Made by a program: the position numbers and the translations under genes. A stretch of DNA of 64,000 bases, taken from positions 186,001 through 250,000 of the forward strand of contig NZ_JAAIVF010000005.1 of assembly GCF_029589495.1 (NCBI RefSeq), in the 5' to 3' direction. Source of the stretch: Speluncibacter jeojiensis. GTDB taxonomy: Bacteria > Actinomycetota > Actinomycetes > Mycobacteriales > Mycobacteriaceae. The notes below the pieces were generated by a model. The model saw only the letters and a list, made by a program, of their open reading frames with translations, was not told the origin of the DNA and did not search any database. This document shows, in pieces, positions 25,315-34,522 of the stretch (within the stretch, counting starts at the first letter, position 1; every line of letters starts with the position of its first letter).

Positions 25315-27026
25315 CTCTGAGAAAAGTGACCCAGGTGGATTCGAAGAACGAGAATTGGGACGAGATCGTCGACTTCCTGGTCGTCGGCAGCGGCGGTGGC
25401 GGTATGACCGCCGCGGTCGCGGCGGCCGAGCAGGGGCTGAGCGCGCTCGTCATCGAAAAGGGCAAGAAGTTCGGCGGATCCACCGCCGTCTCGGGTGGCG
25501 GCATCTGGGTGCCGAACAACCCGACGCTGCGCCGCAAGGGTGTGGTCGACTCGCGCGAGTCGATCCTGAACTACCTCAAGACCATCACCGCCGGCCGGGT
25601 GCCGGACGTGCGGCTCGAGGCCTACGTGGACAACGGCGTGCCGATGATGGAGCTGCTCGAGCGCAGCAGCAAGCACATTGATTTCTATTGGGTCAAGGGC
25701 TATTCGGACTACCACCCGGAGCTGCCCGGCGGACGTCCCGAGGGGCGCACCGTGGAGTGCCCGCCCTACAACACCCGCAAGCTCAAGGAAGACGAGCGCT
25801 TCCAGCGTCCGAACAGCATGAAGGGCCCGCTGGGCCTGTGGGTGACCTCGAAGGACTACCACGACCTGGCGATGGTCAAGCGCACCTGGGCGGGCCGGCG
25901 GGCCTCGATGATCGCGGGCTGGCGAGTGGCGTCGAACATGGTCGCCCGCCGGCACATGGCGACCGGCGGACGTTCGCTCGTCGCCCGCCTGCGGATGGCG
26001 CTGAAGGACAACGGTATCCCGCTGTGGCTGAAGACCTCGATGACCGAGCTGGTCACCGACGACAAGGGCGCCGTGATCGGCGTGGTCGCCGACCGCGACG
26101 GCAAGACTGTGCGGATCGGCGCCCGCAAGGGCGTGCTGCTGGCCACCGGCGGCTTCGACCACAACCAGGCCATGCGTGACCGGTACCTGCCCGAGGGTGG
26201 CCAGGCCGACATCAGTGCCGGCGCCCGCGAGCTGACCGGCGACGGCATCCTCGCCGGCGAGAAGGTCGGTGCGGCGCTCGACCTGATGGACGACGCGTGG
26301 TGGATGCCCTCGGTGATGCACCCGATGGGCGCGGTCATCCCGTTGGTCTCCGAGCGGTGCATCCCGCCGTCGGTGATCGTGGGGATGAACGGCAAGCGGT
26401 TCACCAACGAGTCGGCGCCCTACGTCAACTTCGTCCACGACCAGATCGACGGCGGGCACGTCCCGGCCTGGTTCGTGATGGACACGAAGGCCCGCTCGCG
26501 CTACCCGTTCGCGCAGGTGCTGCCCGGCGCCCCGTTCCCGAAGGGCTTCTACGACCAGGGAATCGTGCACAAGGCGAACACGATCGCCGAACTGGCCGAG
26601 AAGATCGGCGTCCCCGCCGACACCCTCGCCCAGACGGTCGAGCGCTTCAACGGGTTCGCGCGCACCGGCAAGGACGAGGACTTCGGCCGCGGCGACAGCG
26701 CGTACGACCGTTACTACGGCGACCCGACGATGAAGAACCCCAACCTCGACGAGATCGACAAGGCGCCGTACTACGCCATCCGCATCGAGGCGGGCGACCT
26801 GGGCACCAAGGGCGGCCTGGTCAGCGACGAGCACGCGCGGGTGCTGCGCGCGGACGGCTCGGTCATCACCGGGCTGTACGCGACCGGTAACACCTCGGCG
26901 TCGGTGATGGGCAACGAGTACGCCGGCGCCGGCGCCACGATCGGCCCGTCGATGGTGTTCGGCTACGTCGCCGCGCGACATGCGGCGGTCTCCTCGGACG
27001 CAGAGGGCCTGGTGGCCTCGAACTGA
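25311..27026 (+). CDS. kstD: 3-ketosteroid delta1-dehydrogenase
   Basis: 571 aa. FAD-binding loop FLVVGSGGGGMTAAVAA near residues 22-38, EKGKKFGGSTAVSGGG, a mid-protein substrate region with DFYWVKGYSDYH, and near the C terminus PYYAIRIEAGDLGTKGG and GNEYAGAGATIGPS, which are hallmark KstD segments including active-site Tyr/Gly positions. It introduces the C1-C2 double bond and together with KshA opens ring B. GTG 25311 overlaps the hsaD stop; GTG 25326 is an alternative. A terminator follows at 27047. Annotation as fumarate reductase/Kstd-like flavoprotein would be less specific. Confidence 0.92.
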   Translation: MTLRKVTQVDSKNENWDEIVDFLVVGSGGGGMTAAVAAAEQGLSALVIEKGKKFGGSTAVSGGGIWVPNNPTLRRKGVVDSRESILNYLKTITAGRVPDVRLEAYVDNGVPMMELLERSSKHIDFYWVKGYSDYHPELPGGRPEGRTVECPPYNTRKLKEDERFQRPNSMKGPLGLWVTSKDYHDLAMVKRTWAGRRASMIAGWRVASNMVARRHMATGGRSLVARLRMALKDNGIPLWLKTSMTELVTDDKGAVIGVVADRDGKTVRIGARKGVLLATGGFDHNQAMRDRYLPEGGQADISAGARELTGDGILAGEKVGAALDLMDDAWWMPSVMHPMGAVIPLVSERCIPPSVIVGMNGKRFTNESAPYVNFVHDQIDGGHVPAWFVMDTKARSRYPFAQVLPGAPFPKGFYDQGIVHKANTIAELAEKIGVPADTLAQTVERFNGFARTGKDEDFGRGDSAYDRYYGDPTMKNPNLDEIDKAPYYAIRIEAGDLGTKGGLVSDEHARVLRADGSVITGLYATGNTSASVMGNEYAGAGATIGPSMVFGYVAARHAAVSSDAEGLVASN

Positions 27027-27046
27027 CCAGACCATCCGGTCTCGTT

Positions 27047-27074
27047 GGGCGGGACGTTTTCGGGCGTCCCGCCC
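27047..27074. terminator. Terminator after kstD
   Basis: GGGCGGGACG (27047-27056) and CGTCCCGCCC (27065-27074) pair perfectly over an 8-nt TTTTCGGG loop, 20 bp after the kstD stop. It separates hsaD-kstD from hsaA-hsaC. Confidence 0.8.
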
Positions 27075-27191
27075 GCCCCGGTGCCAGCATCGGGTTATCG
27101 GTGCGCCGGCGACGGAAGTGGGCGATGATCGGCTCGGCGAAATCGCCGACGAGCTTCGCGCAGCCGCGCGACCAACAGAATTCGGCCTGAC

Positions 27192-27205
27192 GACGGACGT
27201 CCGTC
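27192..27205. promoter_or_regulatory. 14-bp palindrome upstream of hsaA
   Basis: GACGGACGTCCGTC is a perfect palindrome 27 bp before the hsaA start, just upstream of the ribosome site. Candidate operator or 5'-leader hairpin. Confidence 0.4.
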
Positions 27206-27232
27206 CGGCCACAGCAGAGGATAGAGGTAGTC

Positions 27233-28405
27233 ATGGGACAGGTGCTGGACAACATCATGCAGTTCGCGGACGAGATCCGCGAGGGCGGCGTCGAGGGCGA
27301 GAAGCTCATGCGCCTGTCGGACGGCAACGCCAAGCGTCTGCGCGATTCCGGCGTCATCCGGATGCTGGCGCCCAAGGAGTTCGGTGGCCTCGAGGCGCAC
27401 CCGCGCGAGTTCGCCGAGACCGCGATGGGCATCGGCGCCATCGACGGCTCCACCGGCTGGGTCTCCGGCATCGTCGGCGTGCACCCGTGGGAGATGGCCT
27501 TCTTCGACCCGAAGGTGCAGCAGGAGGTCTGGGGCGAGGACGTCGACACCTGGATCGCGTCGCCGTACGCGCCGATGGGCATCGCGGTGCCGGTCGACGG
27601 CGGCTACATCCTCAACGGCAAGTGGTCGTTCTCCACCGGCAACGACCACTGCAAGTGGGTCATGATCGGTGCCCTCGTGGGTAACGAGAAGGGTGTTCCC
27701 ACCGGCAAGGTGCTGCATGTGCTGGTCCCCAAGTCGGACTACACCGTCGACCCCGAGAGCTGGGACGTCGTCGGCCTGCGCGGCACGGGTTCGAAGGATT
27801 TCACGGTCTCCGGCGCGTTCGTGCCCGAGTACCGCACCATCGACTCCGAGATCGTCATGAGCGGTAACGGCGCGAAGCACGCCGGCCGTGACGAGACGCT
27901 GTACAAGTTCCCGTTCTCCTGCATCTTCCCGCTCGGCATCACCTCATCGCTCATCGGCATGTGCGAGGGCGGCCTCGCCCTGTACATCAACGCGCAGAAG
28001 GAGCGCGTCGCGGTGACCGGCGTCCCGATCAAGAACGACCCCTACGTCCTCTACGCCATCGGCCAGGCCGCCGACGAGATCAACGCCTCGCGCGTGGCGA
28101 TCCTCGAGACCGTGGACCGCTTCTGGGACAAGGCGGAGAAGGGCCAGGAGGTCACCTTCGAGGAGCGCTCGATCGGCCGCCGCACCCAGACCAACGCCGC
28201 GTGGCGCGCCGTGAGCGCGCTCGACGAGATCTTCGCCCGCGCCGGCGGCGGCGCGATGAAGGTCAAGCTGCCGCTGCAGCGCTTCTGGCGTGACGCGCAC
28301 GTCGGCCTGACCCACGCGATCCACGTCCCCGGCTCGATCAACCACGCGTCGGCGCTGACCCAGCTCGGTGGCGAGCCCGAGGGCATCATGCGCTCGATGA
28401 TCTAG
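27233..28405 (+). CDS. hsaA: HsaA-like flavin-dependent 3-HSA monooxygenase, oxygenase subunit
   Basis: 390 aa, ATG 27233 after AGAGG. Acyl-CoA-dehydrogenase-fold group D flavin monooxygenase: VIRMLAPKEFGGLEAHP, AIDGSTGWVSGIVGVHPW (two short segments), WSFSTGNDHCKW, VVGLRGTGSKDF and the C-terminal HVPGSINHASALTQLGG match HsaA. It hydroxylates 3-HSA at C4 to the catechol that HsaC cleaves. It needs FMNH2 from HsaB, but no flavin reductase gene lies nearby, so the reductase must be shared from another locus. hsaC follows by 50 bp in the same operon. Confidence 0.93.
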   Translation: MGQVLDNIMQFADEIREGGVEGEKLMRLSDGNAKRLRDSGVIRMLAPKEFGGLEAHPREFAETAMGIGAIDGSTGWVSGIVGVHPWEMAFFDPKVQQEVWGEDVDTWIASPYAPMGIAVPVDGGYILNGKWSFSTGNDHCKWVMIGALVGNEKGVPTGKVLHVLVPKSDYTVDPESWDVVGLRGTGSKDFTVSGAFVPEYRTIDSEIVMSGNGAKHAGRDETLYKFPFSCIFPLGITSSLIGMCEGGLALYINAQKERVAVTGVPIKNDPYVLYAIGQAADEINASRVAILETVDRFWDKAEKGQEVTFEERSIGRRTQTNAAWRAVSALDEIFARAGGGAMKVKLPLQRFWRDAHVGLTHAIHVPGSINHASALTQLGGEPEGIMRSMI

Positions 28406-28455
28406 TAGCCCAACCCTTCCGACTGCGGTCGACTCGACAACACTTGGTGGAGAAC

Positions 28456-29379
28456 ATGACTGACATCCGATCCCTCGGGTATCTGACAGTGCAGACGCAG
28501 GACGTGCCGCGCTGGCGCGAACTGGTCGTCGACGGCCTCGGCATGGCCGAGGGCAAGGGCCCGAATCCCGACGGGCTGTACCTGCGCGTGGACGAGCGCC
28601 GCTTCCGTCTGGCCGTGCTGCCCGGCGACGTCGACAAGGTGCTGACCATCGGCTGGGAGGTGCGCGACCAGTTCGCGCTCGCCCGCGTCCGTGAGGCGGT
28701 CGAGAAGGCGGGTGTGGAGGTTGAGGTCCTCTCCGACGCCGAGTCGACGCTGCGCAACGCCGAGCAGGTCATCAGCTTCAAGGACCCGGCCGGCACCACC
28801 GTCGAGGTGTTCTTCGGGCCGGTCCTCGACCACAGCCCGGTGGTCACCCCGCACGCCGGACGGTTCGTCACCGGCGAGGCCGGTTTCGGCCACGTCGTGC
28901 TGCCGACGCCGAACTTCGCGGCCGAGTACGCGTTCTACACCGAGGTGCTCGGCTTCCTGCCGCGCGGCGCCATCCGCATCGGCGGACCCGACGCCCCCGG
29001 CCCGGCGATGCGGGTGCGCTTCCTCGGCGTCAACCAGCGGCACCACAGCCTGGCGATCTGCCCGGCCCCGCCGACCGACGCGCCCGGCATGGTGCACCTG
29101 ATGATGGAGGTCGACACGCTCGACGCCGTCGGCCAGGCGCTCGACCGGGTCCGCAAGCTCGGCTTCACGATCTCGTCCACCCTGGGCCGGCACACCAACG
29201 ACAAGATGGTGTCGTTCTACGTGCGTGCCCCCGGCGGCTGGGACCTCGAGTTCGGTTGTGAGGGAATGAAGGTCGACGAGACCTACTACACGGCCGAGGA
29301 GATCACCGCGGACAGCTACTGGGGCCACGACTGGTCCGGCAGCGAGCCGCTGGCTGCGTTCACGCCCTCGCAGGCCTGA
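28456..29379 (+). CDS. hsaC: HsaC-like extradiol ring-cleavage dioxygenase
   Basis: 307 aa from ATG 28456 (MTDIRSLGYLTVQTQ); an in-frame TTG at 28444 is unlikely. A type I extradiol dioxygenase with two VOC domains. The iron ligands are H146 (GFGHVVL), H214 (MVHLMMEV) and E265 (WDLEFGC), matching the H145/H215/E266 set of Mtb HsaC. It cleaves the catechol 3,4-DHSA meta to the hydroxyls. The product is the substrate of HsaD encoded 3 kb upstream. The operon ends at a 19-bp-stem terminator. Confidence 0.94.
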   Translation: MTDIRSLGYLTVQTQDVPRWRELVVDGLGMAEGKGPNPDGLYLRVDERRFRLAVLPGDVDKVLTIGWEVRDQFALARVREAVEKAGVEVEVLSDAESTLRNAEQVISFKDPAGTTVEVFFGPVLDHSPVVTPHAGRFVTGEAGFGHVVLPTPNFAAEYAFYTEVLGFLPRGAIRIGGPDAPGPAMRVRFLGVNQRHHSLAICPAPPTDAPGMVHLMMEVDTLDAVGQALDRVRKLGFTISSTLGRHTNDKMVSFYVRAPGGWDLEFGCEGMKVDETYYTAEEITADSYWGHDWSGSEPLAAFTPSQA

Positions 29380-29397
29380 ACCGGCCGCAGACGGAGA

Positions 29398-29442
29398 AAC
29401 GGGGCGCGGCGACTGCTCACGAGGCAGTCGCCGCGCCCCGTT
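29398..29442. terminator. Very strong bidirectional terminator after hsaC
   Basis: A perfect 19-bp stem (29398-29416 with 29424-29442), 7-nt loop TCACGAG. It sits between convergent hsaC and the NTF2-fold gene. Confidence 0.9.
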
Positions 29443-29465
29443 CGTGTCCGTGGACGTCGGTCCGG

Positions 29466-29948
29466 TCAGCCGAGGTGGCCGCTGATGTCGCCGGCGACCG
29501 GGTCGACGAAGCGGCGGGAGGCGAACCGCCAGCGGCCGTCGACGCGGTGGAACCGGTCGTGGTAGCGGACCAGGAAGATGGGCGCGATCGCGGCGCCGAC
29601 GGGAAAGGCGCCGGGGGAGATCGCTCCGGGGGACTGGCTCTGCGGGGTGAATTGGAACACCGTCACATGCGAGCGCGCGGTGGCGGTCGCGTCGTCCTCG
29701 TGGACCTCGACGATCAGGTTGGTCGTGACGTGTCGGGTGCGGGGTGTGCCGTCGGGGTAGAGCCGGACCGCCTCGAAGTTCGTCCGCACCGCGTCGCCGC
29801 GCAGCACGCCGGTGCTGCCGTGCAACTCACCGTGTGCGAACAACTCCACCAGGCCGTCCCAGTCGCCGGAGTCGACCAGTTCGGCGTAGCGGTGGACCAG
29901 GTTCGTGATCTCGACGTGCGAGGGCTGGGCGTGCGAGGGCTGGGTCAT
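29466..29948 (-). CDS. SnoaL/NTF2-fold protein
   Basis: 160 aa. After a short QPSHAQPSH repeat the NTF2 fold begins: ITNLVHRYAELVDSGDWDGL, ELHGSTGVLRG, TRHVTTNLIVEV, YHDRFHRVDGRWRFASRRF. It belongs to the same broad family as the products at 5204, 39150, 39710 and 43298 but is not a close paralogue of any. The fold includes ketosteroid isomerase and bile-acid dehydratase, so a steroid isomerase/dehydratase role is possible; the catalytic residues were not identified. It follows the kshA-Cys protein-SDR operon but behind a terminator. Confidence 0.8.
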   Translation of the reverse strand: MTQPSHAQPSHVEITNLVHRYAELVDSGDWDGLVELFAHGELHGSTGVLRGDAVRTNFEAVRLYPDGTPRTRHVTTNLIVEVHEDDATATARSHVTVFQFTPQSQSPGAISPGAFPVGAAIAPIFLVRYHDRFHRVDGRWRFASRRFVDPVAGDISGHLG

Positions 29949-29992
29949 GACCTTCTCCTGACTGGGTTGCTCGAGCGGCGCCGGATACGAAA

Positions 29993-30032
29993 CAGCGCGG
30001 CCGGACCACCGGTGGTGGGTCCGACCGCGCTG
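29993..30032. terminator. Terminator after SDR of the kshA2 operon
   Basis: 15-bp arms (29993-30007 and 30018-30032) with one mismatch, 10-nt loop. It lies 27 bp past the minus-strand SDR stop. Confidence 0.75.
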
Positions 30033-30058
30033 CGATCATCGGGTATGGGACGCTCAGA

Positions 30059-30850
30059 TCACTTGCGGCCCATCATCTTCTTGACGGCGTCCGACGCGGC
30101 CTTGACCATCTTGGCGCGCGGGAAGCCGGAACGCTTGACTGCGGCGTCGTAGTTGCCGCCGGCGATCCACACCGGACCGTCGGTCAGGTGCTCGAGACCC
30201 TCGCGGGCGGCGTCCTCGGCCTCCTGCACGATCATGCCGGGGATGTCGAAGTTCAGGCCGGCACGGACCATCGCCGGGGTGCGGGTCACGCCGAGGATCA
30301 GCTCGACCACGTCGACGCCGAACTCCTGCAGCTCGAGCCACAGGCCCTCGGCGAAGATGCGGCTGAACGCCTTCGACGCCGCGTAGATGCTCTGGTGCTC
30401 GGAGCCCATGAAGCCGGCCAGTGAGCCGAGCAGGATGATGCCGCCGCGGCCGCGCTCCTTCATCGCCGCGCCGAAGTGGTGCGCGAGCTCGAGCTGACGG
30501 GTGATGTTCAGCGTGATCACACCGCCGAAGCCGTCGAGATCGCCCGAGACGAACTCGTGGCCGTAGGTGTTCGCGCCGGCGTTGAAGATCAGCAGGCCGA
30601 CCTCGATGTCGGCGGTGGCCGTGCGGATCTGGTCCATCGCGTCGTCGGCCAGCAGGTCCAGCGACAGTGTGCGGACCTCGACGCCGTGCGCGCGGACCTT
30701 GTCGGCGGTCTCCTCGAGCGGACCGGGCTTGCGGGCGATCAGGACGAGGTTCAGGCCGGCCTTCGCGAGCAGATCGGCGAAGCCTGCGCCGACGCCCTCG
30801 GAGCCGCCGGCGATGACCGCCCAGGGCCCGTACTTGTTGCTGTCGATCAT
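30059..30850 (-). CDS. Short-chain dehydrogenase/reductase (kshA2 operon)
   Basis: 263 aa from ATG 30850, with GGGGA 6 nt upstream. SDR of the DltE/YqjQ-like branch: WAVIAGGSEGVGAGFA cofactor loop, LVLIARKPGPLEE, LLIFNAGANTYG, catalytic YAASKAF (S/Y/K), and LILGVTRTPAM. The C-terminal tail is rich in Lys (AVKKMMGRK). It follows the second Cys4/His protein by 52 bp in a three-gene minus-strand unit kshA-small protein-SDR. Substrate is presumably a steroid hydroxyl or a derived acyl chain; not determinable here. Confidence 0.88.
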   Translation of the reverse strand: MIDSNKYGPWAVIAGGSEGVGAGFADLLAKAGLNLVLIARKPGPLEETADKVRAHGVEVRTLSLDLLADDAMDQIRTATADIEVGLLIFNAGANTYGHEFVSGDLDGFGGVITLNITRQLELAHHFGAAMKERGRGGIILLGSLAGFMGSEHQSIYAASKAFSRIFAEGLWLELQEFGVDVVELILGVTRTPAMVRAGLNFDIPGMIVQEAEDAAREGLEHLTDGPVWIAGGNYDAAVKRSGFPRAKMVKAASDAVKKMMGRK

Positions 30851-30902
30851 CAATTTCCCCAGGTTCTTCGGAGTTCGTCGGGTGGTGTCGAGCTAGGAAA
30901 GG

Positions 30903-31187
30903 TCAGCGGGGGACGGCGCGGTCGTCCTCGGGGTCCTCGTCGACCACGAGGGTGCCGTCGAGGACCGCCTGCCGGATCGAATCGCGCAGATCCGGGCAGG
31001 TCGACGCGTGCACGTCGCCGCGCAGGTCCGAGTCGTTCTCGCGGAAGCGCACGCAGGACCGGTCGGCGCCGTCGGGCCACCGGATCGAGGTGTGCTCGTA
31101 GGAGAACTTCTCGACCAGCACCTCGGTGCCGCAGGTGCGGCACGCGAGCGGCCGCATCTGCGAGCGGTCCGAGGGGCGGGTGGTCAC
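30903..31187 (-). CDS. Small KshA-associated Cys4/His protein (copy 2)
   Basis: 94 aa if translation starts at GTG 31187, which overlaps the kshA TGA (GTGA coupling). Homology with copy 1 begins at ATG 31157 (MRPLACRTCGTEVLVEKFS), giving 84 aa as the alternative. C6, C9, H22, C35 and C54, counted from that ATG, coincide exactly with copy 1 (2737-3027), as do VLVEKFS, HTS, W27 and DSI. The tail is acidic (DEDPEDD). The conserved Cys/His set implies a metal centre. The order relative to kshA is reversed compared with copy 1, yet the linkage is kept, which argues for a functional partnership. No named family recognised. Confidence 0.82.
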   Translation of the reverse strand: MTTRPSDRSQMRPLACRTCGTEVLVEKFSYEHTSIRWPDGADRSCVRFRENDSDLRGDVHASTCPDLRDSIRQAVLDGTLVVDEDPEDDRAVPR

Positions 31188-32338
31188 GAGAACAGCTTCG
31201 AGCCGACGCGGCCGGCGGCGATGTTCGCGTCGACCTCCTTGTGCCAGGCCTCGTTCGCGGAGGTGGTGTCGATCTCGAACTCGAAGCGGTCGACCATGTC
31301 CGGCTGCACGTCGGCGACGTCGACGTAGAACTGCTCGTACCACCGGCGCAGCTGGTAGACCGGGCCGTCCTGCTCGCACAGCAGCGGGTTGTCGATGCGC
31401 GTCTTGTTCTTCCAGATCGCGACGTCCTGCTCGAAGCCCTTGGTGATGAAGTCCATGTGGCTCTTGGCCATCTTCTCCGCGGCCTCGCCCTCGAGACCCG
31501 GGGTCTTCTTGACGATGGCGCCGTACATCAGTGTGAACTTGTCCGGCGAGATCGGGAAGTGGCAGTTGATCAGGTTCGACTCGAGAGTGAAGTTCTCGTA
31601 GACGTACTTGAGTTCGTCGATCATGAACGACGGTCCGTGGTATGCGGCGACCGAGCTGTTGCCGAGCAGCTTGGGCTTCTTGCCGTCCTTGACCGGGGGA
31701 CGCACGTCCTCGCGGCCCTGGCCCTCGTAGTACTGGATCGCGGTGTGACCCTCGAAGATGTTCTTGAAGTACGTCGGGAACGAGTAGTGCACGTAGAAGA
31801 AGTGCGCCATGTCGACGACGTTGTCGACGATCTCGCGACAGTTGGTGTCGATGGTGATGGTGTTCCAGACCCAGTCGGTCCACTCCTCGCCGGGCTTGCG
31901 CATCACCGGGATGGTGACGTCGGCCGGCGGCGGGTTGCCCTCGGGATCGTGCCAGATGAACAGCAGCCCGTCTTGCTCCATCGTCACCCAGTTGCGGGTA
32001 CGGGCACGCATCGGGACGCGCTTGGCGTAGGGGATCTGCTTGCAGCGGCCGTCGCCGCCCCAGCGCCAGTCGTGGAACGGGCACGCGATGGTGTCGCCCT
32101 TGATGGTGCCCTGCGACAGGTCGCCGCCCATGTGCCGGCAGTAGCCATCGAGGACCTTCAGCTCGCCGCTGCTGTCGGCCCACACGACCAGCTTCGTGTC
32201 GAACGCCTCGATCGAGTGCGGCTTGCCGTCGCGGTAGCCTGCCGACGGTCCGAGGCAGTGCCACCCGCGCGCGAAACGCGCAGGGGTCGCGCCGGAGTCG
32301 ATGTACCGGATCTCGTCCTTCTCGGCCATTGAGGTCAT
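31184..32338 (-). CDS. kshA: 3-ketosteroid 9alpha-hydroxylase, oxygenase subunit (copy 2)
   Basis: 384 aa from ATG 32338, with AAGGGA upstream; ATG 32329 and longer frames are less likely. Rieske ligands C67-x-H69 and C86-x2-H89; mononuclear iron site in NVVDMAHFFYVHYS. It shares long stretches with copy 1 (ACPFHDWRWGG, NCREIVDNVVDMAHFFY, GPVYQLRRWY) but has a longer loop after the iron site (GREDVRPPVKDGKK). Two KshA paralogues with different substrate-pocket loops imply different steroid preferences. First gene of the operon; no reductase KshB is present. Confidence 0.93.
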   Translation of the reverse strand: MTSMAEKDEIRYIDSGATPARFARGWHCLGPSAGYRDGKPHSIEAFDTKLVVWADSSGELKVLDGYCRHMGGDLSQGTIKGDTIACPFHDWRWGGDGRCKQIPYAKRVPMRARTRNWVTMEQDGLLFIWHDPEGNPPPADVTIPVMRKPGEEWTDWVWNTITIDTNCREIVDNVVDMAHFFYVHYSFPTYFKNIFEGHTAIQYYEGQGREDVRPPVKDGKKPKLLGNSSVAAYHGPSFMIDELKYVYENFTLESNLINCHFPISPDKFTLMYGAIVKKTPGLEGEAAEKMAKSHMDFITKGFEQDVAIWKNKTRIDNPLLCEQDGPVYQLRRWYEQFYVDVADVQPDMVDRFEFEIDTTSANEAWHKEVDANIAAGRVGSKLFS

Positions 32339-32577
32339 TCCAGTTGTCCCTTCAACTGCGTCTGATCGGTCGAGGCGCCCCATTCCGATCACCGGATGCG
32401 GCCCTGGGAAGGGGGCACCGCTGATATGCCGCTCCTTCTGATTTTCTCGACGCTAGGCTGCTGGTGGTTCGTGTCGGTCAAGCGTCTCACTGTTCGAGAC
32501 CGCGGGGTGGCGAACTCGATTGCGATGGTCCGATTGGTCTGCACGCCAGGTCGGCTGGTGATCGAGGGAGGGGTGAA

Positions 32578-33204
32578 ATGGCGAGGTTGGCGGTGGCCCG
32601 GGAGGCCGCGGAACCGAGTTCGAAGCTGCAACGTCAAAAGTACGTCCGCATGCTCGACGCCGCCACGGATCTGGGCTCGCAGTACGAATTCGACCAGGTG
32701 CAGATGCTCGACGTGGCGAAGTCCGCCGGCGTCGCGATCGGCACGCTGTACCGCTACTTCCCGTCGAAGCACCACCTGTTCGTCGGCGTGCTGACCCGCC
32801 AGATCGATGCCATGGGCGACCGGCTCGCCCAGGTCGGCCGGCGCTGTGAGTCGCCGCTGGAGGCGACGGTGTTCGTCCTCGACCACGCCCTGCACCAGAT
32901 GCTGCGGCGGCCGCGGCTGTCCATCTCGATGATCACCGCCGCGTACACGGCGCGCGCGGTCGGGACGGTTCCCGTCGACCGGATCGACGACTCGTTCCGT
33001 GACGTGCTGATCGCGGCCACCCGCCTCGATCCGCCGACCGATCTGGACCTGACCCTGCTGCGGCTGGTGGTGCAGCAGTGGTTCGCGATCGTCCAGTCCT
33101 GCCTGTACGGCGCGCTCGACGTCGAGCAGGCCGAGGCCGACACCGCGCTGGCCTGCCAGTTGCTGCTCGCGCGGCTGAGCACGGTGCGTGGCCTGACCCA
33201 CTGA
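32578..33204 (+). CDS. TetR-family regulator, KstR-like
   Basis: 208 aa from ATG 32578 behind GGGAGGGG. A basic arm (KLQRQKYVRMLDAATDL) precedes the HTH VQMLDVAKSAGVAIGTLYRYF, followed by PSKHHLFVGVL; this AVGTLYRYFPSK-like signature recalls KstR, the steroid repressor. The C-terminal domain is all-helical. It is divergent from kshA copy 2 and sits 111 bp upstream of the thiolase operon, whose promoter has the GAA-N5-TTC motif, so it could control either side. The ligand is probably a steroid-derived CoA or acid by context. Confidence 0.88.
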   Translation: MARLAVAREAAEPSSKLQRQKYVRMLDAATDLGSQYEFDQVQMLDVAKSAGVAIGTLYRYFPSKHHLFVGVLTRQIDAMGDRLAQVGRRCESPLEATVFVLDHALHQMLRRPRLSISMITAAYTARAVGTVPVDRIDDSFRDVLIAATRLDPPTDLDLTLLRLVVQQWFAIVQSCLYGALDVEQAEADTALACQLLLARLSTVRGLTH

Positions 33205-34476
<1,272 letters not shown>

Positions 34477-34522
34477 GCGCGAAGCGCCCTGTGGCACCCA
34501 CACTTCTAGCGAGGACGAGTTC

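Noticed and set aside
27026-27233. hsaB or kshB gene between kstD and hsaA
   Set aside because: Only a terminator and promoter fit in the 206-bp gap; no reductase domain exists anywhere in the window.
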